Below are positions 1 to 10,265 of a DNA stretch of 39,896 bases, one piece after another (within the stretch, counting starts at the first letter, position 1; every line of letters begins with the position of its first letter). The position numbers and the translations under genes are program-made. The notes under the pieces were generated by a model. The model was given only the letters and a program-made list of their open reading frames with translations. It did not search any database and was not told where the DNA came from. Source of the stretch: Gemmatimonadaceae bacterium. Its GTDB lineage: Bacteria > Gemmatimonadota > Gemmatimonadetes > Gemmatimonadales > Gemmatimonadaceae. Location: contig JACVCT010000007.1 of NCBI GenBank assembly GCA_016741895.1, positions 1-39,896 on the forward strand, in the 5' to 3' direction.

Positions 1-1
1 G

Positions 2-1030
2 CTGAATCCTGCGGCCTGGCAATCGCCCCACCTGATGCGAGAGGCCGTGCACGCAGCCGTGGCCGCACATCGAGTGCAGGTGGTCCTGCCAGTCACCGAC
101 CGGGCCTCACGGGCTCTGCTTGGAGAGGCATTCCACGGTGCTCTCGTGGCCGGCCCCACGGTGGCGGCCTACGAGGTGGCCAGTGACAAGGCCCTGCTCA
201 TGCAGCGGGCGCCCGAGCTCGGCATTCGCGTGCCGGGGCAGGTTGTGCTGGAGCAGCCATCCGATCTCACCGCGGTATCGCCACGGACCGGGGTCTGGGT
301 CATCAAGCCCGCGCGCTCCGTGGTGGAACACGATGGCCAGAGCCTGTCACTGAGCGTGCGCTTTGCCGCTGACTGGGCCGGCGTGGTGCAGGCTGCCGCA
401 GCATATCCGCTCGCCGCCTATCCGCTCATGATTCAGGAGCGGGTGTTCGGTCAGGGGCTCGGCGTGTTCTTGCTGCGACGCGCTGGCCAGACCCTGCTGA
501 GTTTTGGTCACCGCCGTCTGCGCGAAAAACCGCCGGCCGGTGGTGTCAGCACCTATCGTGAGGCCGTGGCCCCTCCCATCGACCTGCTGCAGCGATGTGA
601 AGCGCTGCTGGACAGTCTGGGCTACGAGGGGCCGGCCATGATCGAGTTCAAGGAGGACGCCGCCACCGGCCAGCCGGTCCTCATGGAGATCAACGCGCGG
701 CTTTGGGGATCGGTGCAACTGGCCATCGATGCCGGGGTGGATTTCCCTGCCGCCTTGGTAGCCGCCACCTTGGGTCAGCCGATACCTGAGGCCCCGGTGG
801 TGCGTCTTGGGACACGGACGTACTGGGAGCTGGGGGAACTGGACCATGCTCTGGCCATCTGGCGAAAGTCCGCCGAGCAGCTGGCCGCGCCACCCGATCT
901 GCAGCTTGGCGCGCGGGCTGCACTGCGCGCGCTGATCGACAGACGCTGGGGTGATCGCCCCGAGGTGTTCCGCTGGTCTGACCCCATGCCTTTTGCGGTA
1001 GAACTTCTGCGATGGATACGACGACAGTGA
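2..1030 (+). CDS. ATP-grasp domain protein, 5' end outside window
   Basis: The reading frame is open from base 2 with no stop before the ATG at 35. The residues ahead of that ATG (LNPAAWQSPHL) look like ordinary coding sequence, so the true start is probably left of the window. The product resembles carboxylate-amine/thiol ligases of the ATP-grasp fold, as in carbamoyl-phosphate synthase large-subunit-like proteins. A Rossmann-like pre-ATP segment (VVLPVTDRAS) comes first, then ATP-binding strands (VWVIKPARS), then the metal-binding signature MEINARLWGS near the C-terminal third. Its 3' end overlaps the next glycosyltransferase gene by 19 bases, so the two are probably co-transcribed. ATP-grasp proteins of this kind occur in exopolysaccharide clusters, where they may ligate amino acids or similar groups to sugars. 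The substrate cannot be read from the sequence. Confidence 0.8.
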   Translation: MNPAAWQSPHLMREAVHAAVAAHRVQVVLPVTDRASRALLGEAFHGALVAGPTVAAYEVASDKALLMQRAPELGIRVPGQVVLEQPSDLTAVSPRTGVWVIKPARSVVEHDGQSLSLSVRFAADWAGVVQAAAAYPLAAYPLMIQERVFGQGLGVFLLRRAGQTLLSFGHRRLREKPPAGGVSTYREAVAPPIDLLQRCEALLDSLGYEGPAMIEFKEDAATGQPVLMEINARLWGSVQLAIDAGVDFPAALVAATLGQPIPEAPVVRLGTRTYWELGELDHALAIWRKSAEQLAAPPDLQLGARAALRALIDRRWGDRPEVFRWSDPMPFAVELLRWIRRQ

Positions 1031-2256
1031 CGGCGTCTCTGACGGCTTCTTTCGGTGCCGCCGAGTGGATTGGCTGGACCCTGGTGGCCTTGCCGCTGCT
1101 GCTGGGTGGCTATGCCTTTGTGCTGTACCCGGCGCTGGTATGGGCGCTGGCCCGCGTGCGCAGGCCCTTTGCCATGCCGCCGGAGCCTGCGCGCGACGAG
1201 GACTGGCCGGAGCTTTCCATTCTCATTGTGGCCTACAATGAGGAGAAGCGACTGCGCAAAACGCTGGACCACGCGCTGGCCACCGACTATCCGGCGCAGA
1301 AGCTCAACGTGCTGGTGGTGAGTGACTGCTCCAGTGATGGCACCGATGACCTCGTGCGGAACTACGGCGATTCGCGGGTGCGCCTCTTCCGTATGCCCGA
1401 GCGCAGTGGCAAGCCGGCCGGCGAGAACGCGGCCGGCCCGCATCTCAAGGGCGACATCGTGGTGTCCATCGACGCGTCCATTCTCATTCCGCGCGACTCA
1501 CTCAAGCCGCTGGTGCGGGCCCTGCTCGATCCCAGTGTTGGGCTGGCCTCAGGTCGTGACATCTCCATCGGTGACGAGGCCCGTGAGGGCAACAAGGCCG
1601 AGTCAAGCTACGTGGGCATAGAAATGACCCTGCGCTCGTGGGAGACGCAGGTGCACAGCATCGTGGGCGCGAGTGGCTGTTTCTACGCCAATCGGCGTCA
1701 CCTGCAGATGGTGCAGTTGCCGCCCGAACTGGCGCGTGACTTTGCCGCGGCCAGTGTGGCGCGGGCGCATGGCTATCGAGCGGTGAGTGTCGATGCGGCC
1801 ACCTGTCTCGTGCCGCGCACACCAACCCTCAAGGCGGAACTGCGGCGCAAGAGCCGCACCATGGGGCGTGGTCTGGCCACCCTGCTGTATCTGCGCGACA
1901 TGATGAACCCGTTCAAGTACGGCAGCTATGCGTGGATGATGTTCTCGCACAAGCTTGTGCGCTGGATGCTCTTCCCCTCGCTGCTGGGCTGGGTGTTCGG
2001 CCCGCTGTTCCTGTGGCGCTCGGCGCCCTACACGCTCGTGCTCACCCTGGGCATGCTGGTGGGCCTCGCCCTGGCGCGTCTGGTGATTGTCTGGCCTGAC
2101 AACAAGCGTCTGCCAAAGCTGGTGGCATTCCCGGGCTACATCTTCATCAGCATCGTGGCGGGATGGCGCGCCTGGTTGCATCTGCTGCGCAACGAAAAGG
2201 CGGCGGTGTGGGAGCCCACGCAGCGGCCGGTGTCTGACATGCCCTCGGCGGGATGA
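1012..2256 (+). CDS. Membrane-anchored family 2 glycosyltransferase
   Basis: A GT2 enzyme that would transfer a sugar from a nucleotide-sugar donor on the cytoplasmic face of the inner membrane. A hydrophobic anchor lies at about residues 19-49. The GT-A domain follows, with LSILIVAYNEE near residue 69, DCSSDGTDD (first catalytic Asp about 105) and IDASI near 154 in place of the usual DxD. A basic RRKSR stretch near 280 sits where processive GT2 enzymes carry Q/RxxRW. Two to three further membrane segments fill the last 110 residues. This architecture (TM, GT2, TMs) is that of hyaluronan- or cellulose-synthase-like polymerases and of chain-extending EPS transferases. The start overlaps the upstream ATP-grasp gene, and the stop overlaps the next start as ATGA, so translation is probably coupled across all three genes. 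Donor and acceptor are unknown. Confidence 0.85.
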   Translation: MDTTTVTASLTASFGAAEWIGWTLVALPLLLGGYAFVLYPALVWALARVRRPFAMPPEPARDEDWPELSILIVAYNEEKRLRKTLDHALATDYPAQKLNVLVVSDCSSDGTDDLVRNYGDSRVRLFRMPERSGKPAGENAAGPHLKGDIVVSIDASILIPRDSLKPLVRALLDPSVGLASGRDISIGDEAREGNKAESSYVGIEMTLRSWETQVHSIVGASGCFYANRRHLQMVQLPPELARDFAAASVARAHGYRAVSVDAATCLVPRTPTLKAELRRKSRTMGRGLATLLYLRDMMNPFKYGSYAWMMFSHKLVRWMLFPSLLGWVFGPLFLWRSAPYTLVLTLGMLVGLALARLVIVWPDNKRLPKLVAFPGYIFISIVAGWRAWLHLLRNEKAAVWEPTQRPVSDMPSAG

Positions 2257-3374
2257 GCCACAGCGCACTCCGTGTGCTGCAGGTGGCAGCACCGGCGCGA
2301 TCAGGCGGTCTTGAAACCGTACTGGCGCAGTTGTCTTGTGGGCTACGTTCGCGAGACCACGAGGTGCAGGTCGCGCTGGTGCTCACTCCCGGCGCCGAAG
2401 GGGGACACCCCCTGGTTGCCGTGCTTCAGCAGGCGGGAGTGCCGGTGCACGTCCTCACGATTGGTGCACGGCAGTATCTGGCCGAGCGGGAAGCGGTGGC
2501 ACAGTGCGCAGCGGTCATGCAGGCCCATATCGTGCACACACACGGCTATCGTGCGGACATCCTGCACGGCGGCCCGGCGCAGGCCGCAGGCCGGGCACAT
2601 GTCATGACTTTGCATGGCTTCGTATCCGGCAACTGGCGTGATCGGCTCTACGAATGGTTGCAGTTGCGCGCCGCCGGCGGTGCCAATGCGGTGGTGGCGG
2701 TGTCGGCTCCCATCGCCGAGCGCCTGCACGCAGCTGGCCTGCGGCGTGGTGTGCACCTGCTGCGCAACGCCATTGCCGCGCCGCTCGCGCCGCTGTCACG
2801 AACGGAGGCCCGCGCCTCGTTGGGCCTGCCGATCAATGGGCCGCTGGTTGGATGGGTAGGCCGACTGAGTCACGAGAAGGGCCCCGACCTCTTCCTCGAT
2901 GCCCTGGAGCAGACCGCGCCAGAGTTGCAAGCGGCAATTCTGGGTGAGGGGCCGATGGCCGAAAGCCTGCGCGAACGCGTGCGCTCCGGTCCCCTGTCCG
3001 GCCGGGTGCATTTCTGTGGTGGAGTGCCAGGTGCCAATCGCTACCTGACAGCCTTCGACGCGCTCGCACTCAGCTCACGTACTGAGGGCACACCCATGAT
3101 CTTGCTTGAGGCCATGATCAGTCAGGTCCCGATCGTGTCCGCGATGGTCGGCGGTGTGCCCGATGTGCTGAGTGCCAGTGAAGCATGGTGCTGCCCGCCC
3201 GGTGACCTGCGCGCCATGGCCGAGGGCATGCAGCAGGTGGCATCGCGCCCGGAGGAGGCCATGGAGAGGGCGGAACGGGCTGCTGCACGTGTGCAGCGTG
3301 AGTTTTCACTGGGAGCCTGGCTCGACAGGCATGAGCAGATCTATCGTGACGCCTTCGGCAGCAGGGCGAGATAG
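2253..3374 (+). CDS. Family 4 glycosyltransferase
   Basis: A GT-B fold retaining glycosyltransferase of the GT4 class, 373 residues, the usual length. The N-terminal acceptor domain has the glycine-rich loop PARSGGLETVLAQL. The C-terminal donor domain opens with GWVGRLSHEKGPDLFLDAL and contains the E-x7-E signature EGTPMILLEA around residue 280, followed by VGGVPDVL, which contacts the nucleotide-sugar. The start overlaps the GT2 stop in an ATGA, so these genes form one + strand unit with the ATP-grasp gene. Its last 34 bases overlap, tail to tail, the 3' end of the minus-strand glycosyltransferase at 3341-4567, so no intergenic terminator fits between them. The role is probably one step in surface-polysaccharide repeat-unit assembly; the linkage made is unknown. 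Confidence 0.87.
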   Translation: MSHSALRVLQVAAPARSGGLETVLAQLSCGLRSRDHEVQVALVLTPGAEGGHPLVAVLQQAGVPVHVLTIGARQYLAEREAVAQCAAVMQAHIVHTHGYRADILHGGPAQAAGRAHVMTLHGFVSGNWRDRLYEWLQLRAAGGANAVVAVSAPIAERLHAAGLRRGVHLLRNAIAAPLAPLSRTEARASLGLPINGPLVGWVGRLSHEKGPDLFLDALEQTAPELQAAILGEGPMAESLRERVRSGPLSGRVHFCGGVPGANRYLTAFDALALSSRTEGTPMILLEAMISQVPIVSAMVGGVPDVLSASEAWCCPPGDLRAMAEGMQQVASRPEEAMERAERAAARVQREFSLGAWLDRHEQIYRDAFGSRAR

Positions 3375-4567
3375 TGTCGGTTCATGTCGGCGGTGATCAC
3401 ATCCCAGTCGTAGCGCGATTGCGCAAGCCGCCGTCCGGCGGCAGCCAACTGCTGCCGCCGATCGGGTCGCGTGAGCACGTCCACCACGGCGTCGGCAAAC
3501 GCCTCCGGCGTATCTCGAATGAGGATATCCTGGCCATCGTGCCCATCGAGCCCTTCGCAGCCAATGGATGTGGACACAATGGCACGCTGCATCGACCAGG
3601 CGTACAGAATCTTGAGGCGTGTGCCACCTCCCACGCGTAGGGGCACCACAAAGCACCCGGCCTGCTGCACCCAGGGTTCGATGCGGTCCACGTACCCCGT
3701 CAGCGTGATGCCATGCGTCGTGGCATAGTGTGCACGGTCGGCGGCTGATGCCTGGCCAACCCAGGTTACCGGAACATCCGGCAGGCGCGAACGGATACGC
3801 GGCAGGATCTCTGCTGCGAAGTACTCCAGCGCATCGCGATTGGGAAACCAGCTGGCCCCGCCCACAAACACGATGCCGGCGTCGGCATCCGGCAGCGGCG
3901 AGATCTCCGTGGTGTCCACCCCATTGGGGATCGTGAGATACGCCGCCGTGGCAACGAGCTGTCTCAATAGTTGCTGGTCCGGGTCGGACACAGCCACGTT
4001 GAGCGCCACCTGTGGCAGGTAACGCCGCTCCTCCTTCATGGTGAGGCGAGCCTGCAGGCCAAAGTACCAGCGCTTGAAACCCCTGGCCGATTGTGCGCGC
4101 CGTGCCAACAATGCCGATTCCACGTTGTGGTGCACACAGACCACCGGCAGTCCGCGCGGGATGGCCGGCAGGTAGCCCGACAGATCGAGACTGTCCATGT
4201 GCACGATGTCCGGCCGGAACGTATCGAGAGCCTGTTGCAGATCGCGGCGAAAGCTGGCCGATTCGTAGGCAAAGACGGTGAACACGCGCTGCTGCAGCAC
4301 GCTGCGCGTGTGATCGATGAGAAGCCGAAGGCGCGACGTCTCCTGCGGGATGGCATGGGCGGAGACTGTGGCATACTGGCTGAGGGCCTGCACCGCGGCC
4401 TCAACCTGCTCGGGGCTGTGATGCGCAGCCCTGCGAAAGAAGCACAGTGCCCGCACCTCAAAATCCTGCGCCAGACGCTTGAGGATGTTGAACGTGCGGA
4501 TCTTCACGCCTTCATCACCCGGGTAGGGCAGGCACTGACACAGAAACAGCAGACGGGGTTTGGACAC
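3341..4567 (-). CDS. GT4 glycosyltransferase, TIGR03087 (PEP-CTERM/EPS-associated) type
   Basis: A 408-residue GT-B glycosyltransferase. Its opening (RLLFLCQCLPYPGDEGVKIR) matches the recognisable start of the TIGR03087 sugar transferases, which occur in exopolysaccharide clusters of bacteria with the PEP-CTERM/exosortase system. The C-terminal donor-binding half has PNGVDT, FVGGASWFPN and a PLRVGGGTRLKIL signature near residue 315. The start is GTG (CAC on the + strand), chosen because it directly precedes the conserved opening. It begins 18 bases after the stop of the asparagine synthase-like gene and probably belongs to the same minus-strand transcript. The family assignment comes from recalled motifs; an HMM search would settle it. 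No exosortase gene is visible in the window. Confidence 0.82.
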   Translation of the reverse strand: MSKPRLLFLCQCLPYPGDEGVKIRTFNILKRLAQDFEVRALCFFRRAAHHSPEQVEAAVQALSQYATVSAHAIPQETSRLRLLIDHTRSVLQQRVFTVFAYESASFRRDLQQALDTFRPDIVHMDSLDLSGYLPAIPRGLPVVCVHHNVESALLARRAQSARGFKRWYFGLQARLTMKEERRYLPQVALNVAVSDPDQQLLRQLVATAAYLTIPNGVDTTEISPLPDADAGIVFVGGASWFPNRDALEYFAAEILPRIRSRLPDVPVTWVGQASAADRAHYATTHGITLTGYVDRIEPWVQQAGCFVVPLRVGGGTRLKILYAWSMQRAIVSTSIGCEGLDGHDGQDILIRDTPEAFADAVVDVLTRPDRRQQLAAAGRRLAQSRYDWDVITADMNRHYLALLPKASR

Positions 4568-4585
4568 GCAGCGTGAAATGAAAGG

Positions 4586-6526
4586 TCAGGGCATCCAGCG
4601 CGCGCGCCAGCTCTCGAACATCAGCGACGTCCACACCGAGGCCGCGTAGCCATCGTGGCCTCGCTGAAACTGCGTCCAGGTCTCGCGCACTGCGGCCCCG
4701 TTCAACGGCGAGCCCTCCATGGCACTCGGCTGAAACAGCTCCTCGGCCCACGGCCGCAGGGGCCCACGCAGCCACGCCACCAGCGGCACCGAAAAGCCCG
4801 TCTTCGGGCGTTCAATCAGGTTGCGCGGCACCATGGTGTACAACAGGCGACGCAGCGGGGCCTTGGACTGTCCGTCGGCCAGCAGGCTGGCCACCGGGAA
4901 CCGCCAGGAATGCTCAATCACCCGGTGGTCCAGCAGCGGAACACGCGCCTCGAGACTGGCGGCCATGCTGGCGCGGTCCACCTTGGTCATCTGATTGTCG
5001 GGCAGGTACGACAACTGATCCGCCAGGAGCATGCGATCCAGCAATGTAGCGTTACCGGACTGCGAGAACGCCTGGGCGATGGCCTCGGGCATGGACGTGT
5101 CACCCACGCCTGCCACCCGTTCGGTTTCCACGAGCAGTCGATAGCGGGCGTCATCGTTTACGGCGGACATCAGTCGCCCAAGCTTGCGCAGCTTGTCCGC
5201 CACCAGGCGCTCCCTGGGCACGCCGAGCGGCAGGGCCGACGCCGCACGGTAGGCCGCATTCAGCATGCCGGCGGGCAGTCCGCGGAGCAGCGCTCCGCCA
5301 CTCGCGCGCAATGCCGACGGGACACGGTCCAGACGCGGGAAGAGCTGCGCACCGTAGCGGTAGCGATTGTAACCCGCAAAGAGTTCATCACCCCCGTCGC
5401 CGGTCAGCACCACCGTCACATGACGTCGCGCCGCGCGACATACCAGCAGTGAGGGCAACTGCGAGGAGTCGGCGAAGGGCTCGTCGTAGGACTCCACCAG
5501 ACCCTTCACCTCGTCGAGTGCCGTGGTGCCTCGCAGCGGAATGGTCTGGTGATCGGTTTTGAGGTGACGGGCCACTGCCTCGGCATGAGCAGACTCGTCG
5601 TGCTCGTCGCTGTCGAAGGCAATGGTGAAGGTGCGCACGGGATTACGGCTCACGCGCGTCATGAGCCCCACCACCAGCGACGAGTCGATGCCTCCCGACA
5701 GGAAGGCGCCAAGCGGCACATCCGATTCGAGATGCTCCTCCGTCACGCGCAGCAGCAATGACTCGAGTGCGTCTTGCGCCTCGGCGTCCGGCACCACGTG
5801 TCCGCCAAGGCGCCCCGCCTGCGCCACACCGCGCAGCGACCAGTAGTACTCAGGCTCGGGCAGCGGCGCGTTGGGATTGCGTATGGTGAGCAGGCTGCCC
5901 GGCGGCAGTTTGCGCGCCTCATTGAACACGGTGGCTGGGCCCGGCACGTAGAGCAGTGCGGAATAGGAGGCGATGGCGGCTTCGTTCATCGTGCCGCGGA
6001 ACCCCGGTGCCGCCATGATGCTCTTGAGCTCCGACCCATAGGCAACCAGCCCATTCTGCTGCGCAACATGTACCGGCTTGATGCCGATGCGATCACGCAC
6101 CAGCGTCAGGCTGCGGTCTTGCGTGTCCCAGATGGCAACACCGAACATGCCGGCAGCGCGCGCGAACGTTTCGCGAATACCCCACACTTCGAGACCGGCG
6201 CAGAGCACCTCGGTGTCCGAGCGGCCCCGGAACTGCACACCTGCCGCCTGCAGCTCACGGCGCAATGCATGGTGATTGTAGATCTCACCGTTGAATGTCA
6301 GCCAGTACCGGCCGGCCGGGCTCTGCATGGGCTGATGCCCCAGCGGCGTGAGATCGATAATCGCCAAACGCCGGAAACCCAGGCCCACGCCGGCTTCGTG
6401 ATCGATGAACGCGCCGTCGTCGTCCGGGCCGCGGTGGGCGATGCATGAGGTCATGGCGTGCAAGGTTTCCTGCGCCTCGTCCGCCGTCATGCCGCCCGCT
6501 CGCCAGAAGCCCGCTATGCCACACAT
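4586..6526 (-). CDS. asnB: Asparagine synthase (glutamine-hydrolysing) type amidotransferase
   Basis: A class II glutamine amidotransferase of 646 residues. The ORF track starts at 6634, but the catalytic residue must be Cys2 after Met removal, so the start is the ATG at 6526 (MCGIAGF). The glutaminase domain (about 1-220) shows HRGPDD, RLAIIDL, FNGEIYN and GRSDTE. The synthetase domain has the PP-loop SGGIDSS at about 277-283 and the GDGGDELFAGY motif, so both half-reactions look intact. Classical AsnB makes asparagine from aspartate, glutamine and ATP. Homologues in PEP-CTERM/EPS loci probably amidate sugar or acyl acceptors instead, and the next gene downstream being a TIGR03087-like glycosyltransferase favours that here. 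It lies 31 bases downstream of the metH stop on the same strand, so part of its expression may be read-through. Confidence 0.9.
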   Translation of the reverse strand: MCGIAGFWRAGGMTADEAQETLHAMTSCIAHRGPDDDGAFIDHEAGVGLGFRRLAIIDLTPLGHQPMQSPAGRYWLTFNGEIYNHHALRRELQAAGVQFRGRSDTEVLCAGLEVWGIRETFARAAGMFGVAIWDTQDRSLTLVRDRIGIKPVHVAQQNGLVAYGSELKSIMAAPGFRGTMNEAAIASYSALLYVPGPATVFNEARKLPPGSLLTIRNPNAPLPEPEYYWSLRGVAQAGRLGGHVVPDAEAQDALESLLLRVTEEHLESDVPLGAFLSGGIDSSLVVGLMTRVSRNPVRTFTIAFDSDEHDESAHAEAVARHLKTDHQTIPLRGTTALDEVKGLVESYDEPFADSSQLPSLLVCRAARRHVTVVLTGDGGDELFAGYNRYRYGAQLFPRLDRVPSALRASGGALLRGLPAGMLNAAYRAASALPLGVPRERLVADKLRKLGRLMSAVNDDARYRLLVETERVAGVGDTSMPEAIAQAFSQSGNATLLDRMLLADQLSYLPDNQMTKVDRASMAASLEARVPLLDHRVIEHSWRFPVASLLADGQSKAPLRRLLYTMVPRNLIERPKTGFSVPLVAWLRGPLRPWAEELFQPSAMEGSPLNGAAVRETWTQFQRGHDGYAASVWTSLMFESWRARWMP

Positions 6527-6557
6527 GTGCGTTGGAAGAGGAACGCCAAATGACTGG

Positions 6558-9500
6558 TCATGATTGTTGAATGGCGAGCGACTGTGCGCGCCGGCTCTGA
6601 TAGTCGCGTTGCTGATCCTCCCCCACCGTCCCAACGCCGAAATACCGACTTTCGGGCCGCCAGAAGTACCAGCCGCTCACTGCGGCTGCCGGGGTCATGG
6701 CAAAGCTCTCCGTTAGACGAATGCCGGCGCGTTCCGGCACATCCAGCAGGCGGAACAGCGTGGCCTTTTCGCTATGGTCCGGACAGGCCGGATAGCCGGG
6801 CGCCGGCCGGATGCCCTGGTAGCGCTCCTTGATCAGCCCCTCGTTGTCCAGCGACTCACCCGCCGCATAGCCCCAGAACTCCGTGCGCACCCGCTGGTGC
6901 AGCCGCTCGGCAAAGGCCTCGGCCAAGCGGTCGGCGAGAGCTTGCACGAGAATGGCACTGTAGTCGTCGTGCGCCGCACGGTACTCGGCCGCCAGCGCTT
7001 CCACGCCGTGGCCCGTGGTCACGGCAAAGGCCCCCATGTAGTCCATCACCCCACTGCCCACGGGGGCCACATAGTCGGCCAGACAGGAGTTGGGGCGGCC
7101 GTCGCCCTTCTTGTCCAACTGCTGCCGCAGCATGTGCAGCGTGGCCACGCGCTCCGTGGCCGAGGGGTCGGTCCAGAGCACGATGTCATCGCCACTGGCA
7201 TTGGCCGGCCAGAAGCCAAAGGCGGCCCGCGCTTCAATGCGGCCCTCGCTCACCAGCTTGTGCAGCATGGCCTGGGCATCGGCATAGAGCGTGCGCGCCG
7301 CCTCACCCACCACCGGATCCTGCAGAATGGCGGGATAGTGGCCCGCCAGCTCCCAGGTCTGGAAGAACGGCGTCCAGTCGATGTACGGCACCAGGTCTTC
7401 CAGCGGATAGGGCGCCAGCGTGCGTGCACCCGTGAACGTGGGCACGGGCACGGGTACGCTCAGGTCAATGCGTACCGGGTTGGCCCGCGCTGCCTCAATG
7501 GAGATGAGACGCTCGCTGCTTCCGCGCGCTTCACGGGCTTCACGAATGCCGGCGTATTCCCGGCGCAGGTCGGCCACAAAACCATCGCGTCGCTCGTCGC
7601 TCAGCAACTGACTGGTCACACCCACCGCGCGCGAGGCATCGAGCACATGAACCACCGGGCCGCTGTACACCGGCTCGATCTTGAGCGCGGTGTGCACCTT
7701 GCTGGTGGTGGCGCCGCCAATGAGCAGCGGCAGCTCAAAGCCCTGACGCTGCATCTCGCTGGCCACAAAGGTCATCTCCTCGAGACTGGGTGTGATGAGC
7801 CCCGAAAGACCAATGGCGTCCACGTTGTGCTCGCGCGCCTTGTCCAGAATGGTGGCGCAGCTTTGCATCACACCCAGGTCGATGACCTCGTAGCCGTTGC
7901 ACTGCAGCACCACGCCCACGATGTTCTTGCCGATGTCGTGCACATCGCCCTTGACCGTGGCCATGAGCACACGACCGGCGGGCTTGCTGGTGGCCGTCTT
8001 GCGCGCCTCAATGTACGGAATGAGATGCGCCACGGCCTTCTTCATGACACGTGCGCTCTTGACCACCTGCGGCAGGAACAGCTTGCCCGCTCCAAACAGG
8101 TCCCCCACCACGTTCATGCCCTGCATGAGTGGGCCTTCAATGACCTCAATGGGGTGGTCCACCTGCTGCCGAGCCTCTTCGGTGTCTTCCACCACCCAGG
8201 CATCGATGCCGTGCACCAGAGCGTGGGCCAGCCGCTCACTCACAGGCAGCGCGCGCCAGGCGGCGTCTTCCACCACCTTGGCCGTACGGCCCTTGACCTG
8301 CTCGGCCACCTCCATGAGGCGCTCGGTGGCGTCGGGCCGGCGGTTGAGCACCAGGTCTTCGACCCGCTCGCGCAGATCGGCCGGGATGTCTTCGTAGGGC
8401 ACGAGCTGTCCGGCATTCACGATGCCCATGTCCATGCCGGCAGCAATGGCATGGTAGAGAAACACGGCATGAATGGCCTCGCGCAGCGGATTGTTGCCGC
8501 GGAAGGCGAAGCTCACGTTGCTTACGCCGCCGCTCACCCGCGCGCCAGGCAGCGTGGCCTTGATGCGCCGCGTGGCCTCGAAGTACGCCACCGCGTAGTC
8601 GGCGTGCTCCTCGATGCCTGTACCGATGGCAAAGATGTTGGGGTCGAAGATGATGTCCTGCGCCGGCATCCCGGCCTGCTCGGTAAGCAGGTGGTAGGCG
8701 CGTGTGCAGATGGCCACCTTGCGCTCCACCGTGTCGGCCTGGCCTTCTTCGTCGAAGGCCATGACGATGACCGCCGCGCCGTACTGCCGCACAAGACGCG
8801 CCTGCCGCAGAAACTCCGCCTCGCCCTCCTTGAGCGAGATGGAGTTCACAATGCCCTTGCCCTGCAGGCACTGCAGCCCCGCCTCAATCACACTCCACTT
8901 GCTGGAGTCCACCATGATGGGCACACGGGCAATATCAGGCTCGCTGGCCACCAGGTTCAAGAAGGTGACCATGGCATGCTGGGCATCCAGCAGACCCTCG
9001 TCCATGTTCACGTCAATGACCTGCGCGCCGCTCTCCACCTGCTGTCGCGCCACCGCGAGGGCTTCGGCGTAGTTGCCCTCGAGAATGAGCTTGGCAAAGC
9101 GCGCCGAGCCGGTCACGTTGGTGCGCTCACCCACGTTCACGAAGTTCGTGGTGGGGCCCACCACGAAGGGCTCGAGGCCGCTCAGCCTGAGCCGCGGCTC
9201 GGGCGTGACGACGGCGCGTGGCGCGACGCCCTGCACGGCCGCGGCAATGGCGGCAATGTGCTCGGGGGTGGTGCCGCAACAGCCGCCCACCATGTTCACG
9301 AGGCCGCTCCGCGCCCACTCGCCAATCTGCTCGGCCATGCGCTCAGGCGACTCGTCATAGCCACCCAGCGCGTTGGGCAGCCCCGCGTTGGGGTGCGCGC
9401 TCACGTGGCAGTCGGCAATGCGCGCGAGTTCCTGCACATACTGGCGCAGCTGATCGGCACCCAGCGCGCAATTGAGACCAATGCTAAGCGGCTTGACGTG

Positions 9501-10250
9501 CGACACCGAGTACCAGAAGGCCTCGGCGGTCTGGCCGGACAGCGTGCGCCCCGAGGCATCGGTGATGGTGCCGGAAATCATGACCGGCAGCGACAGGCCC
9601 GTACGCTCGGTGTACTGCGCAATGGCGAACAGTGCCGCCTTGGCGTTCAGCGTGTCGAAGATGGTCTCCACCATCAGCAGGTCGGCGCCGCCGTCCACCA
9701 GGCCACGAATGGCCTCGGTATAGGCCTCAACCAGGGCTGTCCAGGTCACGTTGCGCGCGCCGGGGTTCTCCACCTCGGGAGAGATGGACGCCGTGCGATT
9801 GGTGGGGCCCAGCACTCCGGCCACAAAGCGGGGGCGCTCCGGGGTGTCGAACTCGTCGGCCACCTGACGCGCCAGGGCGGCGCCGGCCACGTTCAGCTCG
9901 TAGGCAAGGGTCTCCATGCCATAGTCGGCCATGGACACCGCATTGGCATTGAAGGTGTTGGTTTCGAGGATGTCAGCCCCGGCAGCCAGATACTGCCGGT
10001 GCACGTCGGCCACCAGCGCCGGTTGCGTGAGCACGAGCAGATCGTTGTTGCCCTTGAGGTCCGTTGGCCAGTCGGCAAAGCGGCCCGTGCCCCGGTAGTC
10101 GGCCTCGGTGAGGCGATGACGCTGGAGCATGGTGCCCATGGCGCCGTCGATCACGAGGATGCGTGAAGCCAGGGCATGGGGCAGGGCCGCCAGACGGCGG
10201 GATCGGGCCTCGATATTCACGGCCCGCTCGGCAACAAGGGTTTCGCGCAT
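6558..10250 (-). CDS. metH: Cobalamin-dependent methionine synthase MetH
   Basis: Transfers a methyl group from 5-methyltetrahydrofolate via methylcobalamin to homocysteine, in the cytoplasm. At 1230 residues it matches the E. coli enzyme (1227). Modules appear in the canonical order. First is the homocysteine domain with zinc ligands Cys261 (GLNC) and Cys324/325 (GGCCGTTPE). Next are the pterin domain ([18 protein letters not shown]), the cap, and the B12 domain with the His ligand in GDVHDIGKN around residue 770. The C-terminal AdoMet reactivation domain ([10 protein letters not shown], near-terminal [13 protein letters not shown]) is present. The start at 10250 leaves only 15 bases before the divergent gene. 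A GTG at 10220 ([10 protein letters not shown]) would give an N-terminus closer to E. coli length and more room for a promoter. No cobalamin or SAM riboswitch fits in the gap. Confidence 0.97.
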   Translation of the reverse strand: MRETLVAERAVNIEARSRRLAALPHALASRILVIDGAMGTMLQRHRLTEADYRGTGRFADWPTDLKGNNDLLVLTQPALVADVHRQYLAAGADILETNTFNANAVSMADYGMETLAYELNVAGAALARQVADEFDTPERPRFVAGVLGPTNRTASISPEVENPGARNVTWTALVEAYTEAIRGLVDGGADLLMVETIFDTLNAKAALFAIAQYTERTGLSLPVMISGTITDASGRTLSGQTAEAFWYSVSHVKPLSIGLNCALGADQLRQYVQELARIADCHVSAHPNAGLPNALGGYDESPERMAEQIGEWARSGLVNMVGGCCGTTPEHIAAIAAAVQGVAPRAVVTPEPRLRLSGLEPFVVGPTTNFVNVGERTNVTGSARFAKLILEGNYAEALAVARQQVESGAQVIDVNMDEGLLDAQHAMVTFLNLVASEPDIARVPIMVDSSKWSVIEAGLQCLQGKGIVNSISLKEGEAEFLRQARLVRQYGAAVIVMAFDEEGQADTVERKVAICTRAYHLLTEQAGMPAQDIIFDPNIFAIGTGIEEHADYAVAYFEATRRIKATLPGARVSGGVSNVSFAFRGNNPLREAIHAVFLYHAIAAGMDMGIVNAGQLVPYEDIPADLRERVEDLVLNRRPDATERLMEVAEQVKGRTAKVVEDAAWRALPVSERLAHALVHGIDAWVVEDTEEARQQVDHPIEVIEGPLMQGMNVVGDLFGAGKLFLPQVVKSARVMKKAVAHLIPYIEARKTATSKPAGRVLMATVKGDVHDIGKNIVGVVLQCNGYEVIDLGVMQSCATILDKAREHNVDAIGLSGLITPSLEEMTFVASEMQRQGFELPLLIGGATTSKVHTALKIEPVYSGPVVHVLDASRAVGVTSQLLSDERRDGFVADLRREYAGIREAREARGSSERLISIEAARANPVRIDLSVPVPVPTFTGARTLAPYPLEDLVPYIDWTPFFQTWELAGHYPAILQDPVVGEAARTLYADAQAMLHKLVSEGRIEARAAFGFWPANASGDDIVLWTDPSATERVATLHMLRQQLDKKGDGRPNSCLADYVAPVGSGVMDYMGAFAVTTGHGVEALAAEYRAAHDDYSAILVQALADRLAEAFAERLHQRVRTEFWGYAAGESLDNEGLIKERYQGIRPAPGYPACPDHSEKATLFRLLDVPERAGIRLTESFAMTPAAAVSGWYFWRPESRYFGVGTVGEDQQRDYQSRRAQSLAIQQS

Positions 10251-10265
10251 ATCTTCAAACTACCT

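Noticed and set aside
6774-10166. 1130-codon ORF on the + strand opposite metH
   Set aside because: It lies entirely antisense to a full-length, motif-complete MetH. Its His/Arg/Gly-rich translation has no domain, and stop-free antisense frames are expected at this GC content.
10251-10265. Cobalamin or SAM riboswitch upstream of metH
   Set aside because: Only 15 bases separate the divergent starts, and no riboswitch core could fit even if metH starts at 10220.
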